This document shows, piece by piece, positions 58,901 through 64,000 of a DNA stretch of 64,000 nucleotides. Each line of letters begins with the position of its first letter. Within the stretch, counting starts at the first letter, position 1. A model generated the notes under the pieces. The model searched no databases and had not been told where the DNA came from. It saw only the letters and a program-made list of their open reading frames with translations. Source of the stretch: a virus; the IMG/VR virus record IMGVR_UViG_3300044712_000083, positions 1-64,000 of that record; one strand, written 5' to 3'. Made by a program: the position numbers and the translations under genes.

Positions 58901-61469
58901 CTAACTCATCTGTATAAATAAGATTACCTAATTTGACAGCAACATCTTTGAATCTATCAGATGTTTTGATAAATAATCTCATTTCATCAGAAAACTCTGA
59001 TAATTGTTTATCAGTTAATGACTTATCAAATACATCTCTGTCTTTGTATAGTAAGTTGTATTCATTGATGATACGCTCACCAGTGTTTCTTATATTACGA
59101 ATAACCTGAACAAGCTCACTTAGATCACCAGCTGTTTGTGTAATACGAATAGCTCTACTAAGAAGTGCAAGTCTTTCTTTTCTTAAGTCACGATCTTCTT
59201 CTTTAACTTCTTCTTGTTCTGTCATTTTATATAACAATACAAGATCCGCTACAACTTCATCAAGATCAGTATCACCTGTAGATTCTAATTCTTCAGATAC
59301 TGGCAATAAGTATAACTCATTCTCAACATCAATTCTACTAGCATCAACATCTCCAATAGAAATACTAGATAAACGTAAATCTGATTCAGGATCTTTTCTA
59401 TCCTTACGCTTGAACTCCATAGCAATTGGAATAGCTCTCACCATACCAAAGTCCTCAACTCCATATTGCTCACGCAAGATTTGACGATATCTACTCAACT
59501 GAATACCAAATGCACCTTGCTTAAACCAAGCAACATCATCTTGATCATTCTTAATGTGCATGAACTTCCAGTCAAGGATGTGTGTCTTACCAGAAGGTTC
59601 TATAGCTAAGAAGTCAATTGTACCAGCCTCATCTGCAATAGGATCATAGATTACAACCTCAGATAAGATTAATGTATCTTTATCAAGTGTATCTATTAAT
59701 TCTAAATAGTAGTTCTCTAGTTCTTCATACATTCCATATGAAGGAAGATTAATCTCTTCTTGACTAGGAGCTTCTAAAGGTTTTGTTCTTCTAGTTCCAT
59801 CTTCATTAAAGTATCTTCTATGGATTTCTTCTAAGTCTAAGTGACCAGCAATACCATAAGTTCTCTTTAATTCATTGAACTTCTTCTCTATGTCTGTAAA
59901 CTCTTTTTTAGGAAACTTCTTATTATACCAAGCTTTAACACGGTCTGTTACACGATTAGCAATTTTCTTAGCACTAGCTTGATTCTCATACCAGTTAGTA
60001 GCTTCTTCTGTATCTAATAGAATAGGATCAGCCTTTTCATCAGAGTATTTCTTTTTAATAAGATTCTTTGTATCCTCGATGTTCTTTATAATTTGCTCTT
60101 GAGCAGCAGTTACTGACTTCTGATAGAATACACCATTTGCTTGTAATTGATCTACAGTACCAATGTCTCCTGTAATAATCTGTTGAGCAGCCTCCTCAAA
60201 CAAAGACATATCTGTCTTACGATATTGTCCATTGATGAAATCCATAATAGCATTCCACCATCTACGAATCATAGACAGGTTCTCTCTTTCAAGAAGCTCT
60301 GGGTATTGTTGTGAGTTGTCTAGGCTATTGATTATAACCTCAGCGATCAATTTATCTACAGCTTCCTTCTTGATCTTACGAATATCAGGTTTACCATTTG
60401 GTAACTGATAGTCTGGATCATTCTTGTAGGCTTCTAGCACTTCTTTATAGATGGCAAAGCGATCAATCTTAGAGATCATTTCTGTTACCATAGAAGGATT
60501 CATGATCTCTATCATTGCTGTAGCAACGTGCACAACCTCTTCTGTTAATGCTTGTCCTTCTTTACCATCAGCAATAGCAATAACACGTCTTACTAAGTCA
60601 GCAAGACCAGTGATATCATTACGCTTAAGTCCAGTTGATTTCATGTAATCAGATAACTTCTGGATAGGTACACCCATCTTCTCAGCTATCTTCTTAAGTT
60701 TTTCTAAAGCTTGCTCAGATGCTACAGACTGACGCATTGGTCCTTTCTTCTGATAGGATGTAGCAGAAGAAGCTGATTTATTAGTTGCTACAAACTTTCT
60801 AAATCCTTCTATATCTTTTGCAGAACCTAGTATATGAATTTGTTCTGGATCAAATACAGTGACATCATTCTTTGTTACCTTCTCACCATTAACATTATAC
60901 TTAATTGGTAGAATTATAGAATCTTTTTTAGCTGCCTTTAATCTTTTTTCATTTGGTGAAGTAGGACTACCAAATTTTTTTTCACGCATTTCATCAAAGC
61001 CTTCTATTGTTGGTACTATAGTATATGGAGATTTAACATCTAAGATTGCTTGATATACTCTTCCTTTTCCATCTTCACCAATATAAGAAGAAGTTATTCT
61101 TTTACTAGGTGTAAAAAATATACCAGATGTAGTTCCATTAGATGGATCACTCATCTCCCAACCTTCTGAAAATGGCTTTTTAAAAACTTCAATATTAGTA
61201 GCTTTACTTCCGTGATATAAAATATCTTTTACTTGACTATCAGGAAAGATAGTATCTAAGTATGCAGAGTATTCTTCTTCATCACCAATCTCAGCTAGTT
61301 CAGGAGTAGATGAGAATACACTAGCTACTCCTGGTTTAACTGTTGGTATATATTCTTCTTGAGGAACTTCTCCTTCATATATATCCCATAGGAAATATGC
61401 TATATCGTTTCCTCTAGCTGCTACTAACTGATTCCAAGAATCTAAATTTTTATTTGGACAAGTTGCCAT
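55944..61469 (-). CDS. polyvalent protein: ART-like and PD-(D/E)XK domains
   Basis: 1841 residues. Residues 83-225 match the ART-PolyVal pattern: 'DILYHGSKATNIEVF', 'GIFFTPSKRITSSYIG', 'VYQAILDVKSPY' and 'VTVFDPEQIHILG'. Near 310 'TEEVVHVATAMI' is zincin-like in spacing but lacks HExxH. Residues 600-640 show a PD-(D/E)XK site: 'DEAGTIDFLAIE' and 'THILDWKFMH'. The rest is long, helical and acidic/basic, with a membrane-like segment near 1690-1715. Such giant chains are thought to be packaged and injected to disarm host defences. It ends next to the partial giant gene by one base. Confidence 0.8.
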   Translation of the reverse strand: MATCPNKNLDSWNQLVAARGNDIAYFLWDIYEGEVPQEEYIPTVKPGVASVFSSTPELAEIGDEEEYSAYLDTIFPDSQVKDILYHGSKATNIEVFKKPFSEGWEMSDPSNGTTSGIFFTPSKRITSSYIGEDGKGRVYQAILDVKSPYTIVPTIEGFDEMREKKFGSPTSPNEKRLKAAKKDSIILPIKYNVNGEKVTKNDVTVFDPEQIHILGSAKDIEGFRKFVATNKSASSATSYQKKGPMRQSVASEQALEKLKKIAEKMGVPIQKLSDYMKSTGLKRNDITGLADLVRRVIAIADGKEGQALTEEVVHVATAMIEIMNPSMVTEMISKIDRFAIYKEVLEAYKNDPDYQLPNGKPDIRKIKKEAVDKLIAEVIINSLDNSQQYPELLERENLSMIRRWWNAIMDFINGQYRKTDMSLFEEAAQQIITGDIGTVDQLQANGVFYQKSVTAAQEQIIKNIEDTKNLIKKKYSDEKADPILLDTEEATNWYENQASAKKIANRVTDRVKAWYNKKFPKKEFTDIEKKFNELKRTYGIAGHLDLEEIHRRYFNEDGTRRTKPLEAPSQEEINLPSYGMYEELENYYLELIDTLDKDTLILSEVVIYDPIADEAGTIDFLAIEPSGKTHILDWKFMHIKNDQDDVAWFKQGAFGIQLSRYRQILREQYGVEDFGMVRAIPIAMEFKRKDRKDPESDLRLSSISIGDVDASRIDVENELYLLPVSEELESTGDTDLDEVVADLVLLYKMTEQEEVKEEDRDLRKERLALLSRAIRITQTAGDLSELVQVIRNIRNTGERIINEYNLLYKDRDVFDKSLTDKQLSEFSDEMRLFIKTSDRFKDVAVKLGNLIYTDELAESAKTKEEKKQVAERKRVLEELTLEASAIARTQQSVKKLLIGKGGFGDKYIGWRNLVGGLMDPEAVIKGISSWFRGVSDLGSKSLQILFKVTQAAENKASKDGIALVNELLEIRKELMEGGNVMEKIRSIYQKDDEGKRMNNLVYVYTKEFREAVDKNANDPEGGDKNWLLNNIDVEAYKKEAAEVLDRQIKSIERNNPGNDDETIKRRKFLIEQQKRKYDIDRVDFDGWNNYIVKRHPLEKWYSEEYKRIMQDPGLLKLYNFIEKVNNIAAEEGYISNMIKKTFLPFVAKTMAEEVAFDGVGSAIANFYENLGKIGDDLRITSKDVGLGEINQFTQQIENGIPKYYTKDFTKKEAGDTTDFSQISEDIFANLVLYIQHVQKYKYLKEVSGQLKLLSTIEEFKGHLQTTRLGDVVTKEDGTPVVITTENKENTETYDNFYKALVLQQRYPLSDADTAIGNPMNIIKRLINKAAGREVYKENPTPLSAVKTMEKINKWYQLKALGLDPFSGLANLFGANIQMSALAGTYFKSREFLSSEADLMSGIFQNEESAETFVQLMETFMPLKDSPFKKLYEEAGISALTRANLGDMLMFFMRKPEEFIDKAVFLTLMKNSMVVDGNIVNIKQYVSAKYQNRADSSALYRESKKKINEEIEELKKTKSMWVTKRLENGKLVIPGLDLNNLDETQRLTNLSRNIARSITGNLSNGDINKAGMNIWARSAMVFQNWIPRLVDVRFSEFKKTSDDFSVRIDPVTGKVTGERYDIGRLRLLTTVWVTSVRDLSSNITNILTANEKGMAIIDELFLKYKKEWKDRTGTEMNMSKADFTDMIVNNLRNQIKELGILFTLMTILFTGGFGLIAPDDDDDKATKNAKRYTERMLNKFTDELSFFYNPMEIERILSGDKLPALGLFADVFKFAGQLGQEITGQDFDAETTPEEVRKKVYPIKTLMKLTPGFKPVINLGASFSNDFAKEFDITIQAENNMR

Positions 61470-61470
61470 A

Positions 61471-64000
61471 TTAACAGATTAAATCATTTAGAATTTTACC
61501 AATTTCCTTTATGGAGAAGCCAGCAGCTAGTAAGTTCTCTGCAGTTACATCAGCTTTATTCCAAGGCTTACCTCTTAATAGAACTGTTTCTTCAGCAGTA
61601 GGATTCTCAACTACAGCATCTCCTTGATCACCGCGTAATTCATCTCTAACTTCCATAATTATTTTTGAGAATCTTCCTTTATCTTGTTCTACACCACCAA
61701 GCTTATGTGTAATTTCCATGTTGCCTGTTTCTAATAACTTCTCTAACTTGTCTGGATTCTGAGTGAATGATTCAGTCATTAACTTCTTCATCACTTTGTT
61801 GTAAGCACCATCCCACTGTTTAGTGTTCAAGTCTTTGATTCCTTCACCAATCTTCTTAGCGTTGTAACCATTTGCTTTAACTAATGAATCTAAAGTCTTT
61901 TGCTGATCAGCAGTTAGTTTACGAGTCTTTAAGTAACTGTTTGTATATAACAATTTAGATGCTTGTAATGCTCCTTCTACAGTTAAGAATACTTTATACT
62001 TTCCTGCAATTAATGTACGGAAACGCTTAAAGGCAAAGTTACTTAAATCTTTGTATTCTCCACTAGTAAACATTACATTTATTTTTTCAACATCTTCTGT
62101 CTGCTCATTCTGTACAGGAGTTCCTAAAGACTTGTCAAAATAGTAAAGTACATTCTCATCTGTAACTTCTGATTTAGAAATACGTTGACCTTTGCTGTTC
62201 TGTGCATTTACAACTTTGATGTATCCATTGTCAATTACAGAAGCTCTATTTGTGTCATAGTATTCATTAGCTCTGAAACCATCACCCAAAGCATTGATCA
62301 TCTTATAGATGTAGCTCTTGTATGTTTTACCATCACTACCAATGTTTGTTCTCATGTAAGGTTTTCCATCTGCATCTTTAACACGTTGGAACAATCCTTT
62401 ATATATAAATGAATAGTCTCCTTTAGCTCTCATTGCAAACTTCTGCTTTGATGTAAGCTTAGGATCTTCCCATGTATATGTAATCACATCACTATTAGAC
62501 TCTTTGCTAAATGCAGAGATCTTAATGATCATTGGTAAGTTCTTGAATGCTACAGCTTGCTTCACTGATTTAGGAAGGATAAGATCAGGATTAAACTTAC
62601 GACCTGTAGCTTCACTAACTTTATACTTACCACGCTTAGTAGGTACAACATCGCTATTGTTCCAGTTGTTTCTTTGGAAAGCATTCATTGTATAGAAATC
62701 ATCCAAGTTTGTCATCTTATCAATCTTAGATAAGGCAGCATTGTAGATATCTGTAAAGTCCTCATAAGGAAGTAAAGATGTAAATGAAATAGGAGATGAT
62801 GTAAGACCTGACTGTAGAACAGCTACGTTAACTAAGTTCTTGTATAGATCTTCGTTCTCTCTTCCTTTCAAATAATTCTTGATCTCTTCAAATGCATAGA
62901 TGATTTGGTTTTGATCGTACACCTTGTTATCCTTATTGATAATCTGAATGTTATATACGTTGCTACCATCTTGATCAATGGAAGTCATACGTAACGAGTT
63001 GATTACCTGATTGTTATAAAGATCATGAGTTGGATTAGCTTTAACTTCATTCACAAAGTTCATCATCTTATTAGCAAAGTTTTCCTTATCGCTAATTAAT
63101 AACTCAGGAATAAACGCTGCCATATTACCATCAACTTGTACAGCCCAGTCAAATAAACTCTTAACTGCCATCTGTGCAACCTTAGTAAAGTCTCTATCTG
63201 ACATATCTACATATGGCTCAAGAACACGGTGCATCAACGGTCTAATGTTTCCTGAATCAGAGATTAGGAACTTAGCAAGACCATCTCTAATTTCTTTGAT
63301 GTAGTCATATAGATTTTTGATGAATGATTCTTCCATCAACATATCTACACCAGGAACAACTGTACCCTCACTGTTTAATGATGAGAACATTGTACCTTGA
63401 GCTTTGTCAAGTTGCATTTGCTTCTTGAATACAATGAATGGATCATTGATTGTAGCTGTGTCAAAGTTAGAACCTTGTGTCACTTGATATAAGTGATTAG
63501 CCATTCTAGCATACTTCAAGAACTCCTTCAACATGTATCTCTGCTCAGCTTTCTCTGATGAAGTAAGTTTAGAAACTTTCTTACCAACTAAACCTGCAAG
63601 AGTATCCGCATCAGGAATCTTTGTAGATTTCTCTGACATAGTAGAAGAGTAATCATTTAGAGTATCTTCTAATACACCATCATTGAACAACCAACTATAT
63701 CCTTGGCTTTCTAACTTACGTAAGAAGTCACGAATGATTGGTTGGTTCATGAACATAGCTACATCACGAATAGGTACACCAGCCTTAACTAAGAACATCC
63801 AAGTGGAGGCTACGTTAGGAGTAGCACCAAGTTCCATAATCCATGGACCTTTTGCAATATCCACATAACCATCAATGAACTGTCCTAAGATGTCAGAGAT
63901 GTATTCTTTAGCTTTGTTCTTAATCATTGACAAAGTAACAACCTTTCCTAATGTAGGATGATCAACTTCATTCTTCATCTCAAAGTTAATCACACCATCT
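61471..64000 (-). CDS. giant virion-type protein, N-terminus outside window
   Basis: The reading frame is open to the window edge; the GTG at 63993 is internal, not a start, because the frame continues through Asp and Gly codons upstream. About 843 residues are visible. They are helical and charged, with no enzyme motif that I can identify. The order (giant genes in tandem before the fibre gene) is like the late giant-protein genes of crAss-like phages. It lies one base from the polyvalent protein, so the two are probably co-translated. Confidence 0.75.
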   Translation of the reverse strand, partial: DGVINFEMKNEVDHPTLGKVVTLSMIKNKAKEYISDILGQFIDGYVDIAKGPWIMELGATPNVASTWMFLVKAGVPIRDVAMFMNQPIIRDFLRKLESQGYSWLFNDGVLEDTLNDYSSTMSEKSTKIPDADTLAGLVGKKVSKLTSSEKAEQRYMLKEFLKYARMANHLYQVTQGSNFDTATINDPFIVFKKQMQLDKAQGTMFSSLNSEGTVVPGVDMLMEESFIKNLYDYIKEIRDGLAKFLISDSGNIRPLMHRVLEPYVDMSDRDFTKVAQMAVKSLFDWAVQVDGNMAAFIPELLISDKENFANKMMNFVNEVKANPTHDLYNNQVINSLRMTSIDQDGSNVYNIQIINKDNKVYDQNQIIYAFEEIKNYLKGRENEDLYKNLVNVAVLQSGLTSSPISFTSLLPYEDFTDIYNAALSKIDKMTNLDDFYTMNAFQRNNWNNSDVVPTKRGKYKVSEATGRKFNPDLILPKSVKQAVAFKNLPMIIKISAFSKESNSDVITYTWEDPKLTSKQKFAMRAKGDYSFIYKGLFQRVKDADGKPYMRTNIGSDGKTYKSYIYKMINALGDGFRANEYYDTNRASVIDNGYIKVVNAQNSKGQRISKSEVTDENVLYYFDKSLGTPVQNEQTEDVEKINVMFTSGEYKDLSNFAFKRFRTLIAGKYKVFLTVEGALQASKLLYTNSYLKTRKLTADQQKTLDSLVKANGYNAKKIGEGIKDLNTKQWDGAYNKVMKKLMTESFTQNPDKLEKLLETGNMEITHKLGGVEQDKGRFSKIIMEVRDELRGDQGDAVVENPTAEETVLLRGKPWNKADVTAENLLAAGFSIKEIGKILNDLIC

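Noticed and set aside
63993-63993. GTG at 63993 as start of the partial giant gene
   Set aside because: The frame stays open to the window edge, so the true start is outside; the GTG is an internal Val.
1-64000. Stop-codon recoding as in some crAss-like phages
   Set aside because: TAG and TGA end real genes (for example at 6989 and 2229), and the giant late genes have no in-frame stops, so the standard code fits.
1-64000. CRISPR array, insertion sequence or diversity-generating retroelement
   Set aside because: I saw no regularly spaced direct repeats, no transposase and no reverse transcriptase. The repeats in 51843-55859 are protein repeats of the fibre.

Overview
This window looks like part of a large tailed bacteriophage (or its prophage/plasmid-like form) that infects a member of the Bacteroidota. 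No host housekeeping genes are visible. Genes are short, tightly packed and often overlap by 1-14 bases (TAATG, ATGA). The DNA is AT-rich. Start codons follow A/C-rich leaders with no clear Shine-Dalgarno sequence, as is usual in Bacteroidota. Several promoters on the minus strand fit the Bacteroidota pattern TTG-N19/20-TAnnTTTG. TAA, TAG and TGA all act as stops, and genes up to 1841 codons stay open under the standard code, so I see no stop-codon recoding. The layout of two long opposed gene blocks, one for replication and one for virion and lysis genes, with giant multi-domain late proteins, resembles crAss-like phages. No terminase, portal or capsid gene lies in the window, so that placement is inference.

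Plus-strand block (1-32.1 kb). It starts with small accessory genes, lipoproteins and one tRNA-like gene (0-3.3 kb). A CobS-like AAA+ ATPase and a VWA-like partner follow (3.3-6.1 kb), then a ParB-like protein and a run of very small membrane, lipoprotein and zinc-ribbon genes (7-10.5 kb). From 10.5 to 24 kb comes the replication and recombination set: family B DNA polymerase, a probable replisome organizer/helicase loader, DnaB-like helicase, SF2 helicase, Sak4-like ATPase, an SSB-like protein with an acidic tail, primase, a uracil-DNA glycosylase homologue whose catalytic Asp is changed, an HNH nuclease and a PD-(D/E)XK nuclease. From 24 to 29.7 kb are class II (B12-dependent) ribonucleotide reductase, a DUF5522-like miniprotein, RecA, dUTPase, a DUF3310 protein, a second HNH-like protein, PhoH and a GroES-like protein. 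The block ends with a methyltransferase and two glycosyltransferases (29.7-32.1 kb).

The strands converge at a hairpin terminator near 32.07-32.10 kb.

Minus-strand block (64 kb down to 32.1 kb). Read in transcription order, it begins with the 3' part of a giant protein cut by the window edge. Next comes an 1841-residue polyvalent protein with an ADP-ribosyltransferase-like domain and a PD-(D/E)XK nuclease domain, then a 1338-residue tail-fibre-like protein. A lysis cassette with its own promoter and a leader hairpin follows: small membrane protein, holin-like protein, spanin-like protein and GH19 endolysin. Then comes an unusual island of exported proteins (48.7-43.5 kb): two CsgG-like paralogues, a cohesin/dockerin-type protein, a lipoprotein and a Ser-rich barrel-like protein. 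After it are adhesin-like virion proteins with shared N-terminal modules and a LamG-like domain, mixed with glycosyltransferases. Last are a run of very small Lys-rich proteins (36.3-34.9 kb) and a HAD/FkbM/DUF1796-like cluster.

Taken together, the phage carries most of its own replisome, dNTP supply and repair set. It also devotes much coding space to glycan building and to proteins exported to the host envelope, which suggests it remodels the cell surface or glycosylates its own virion.
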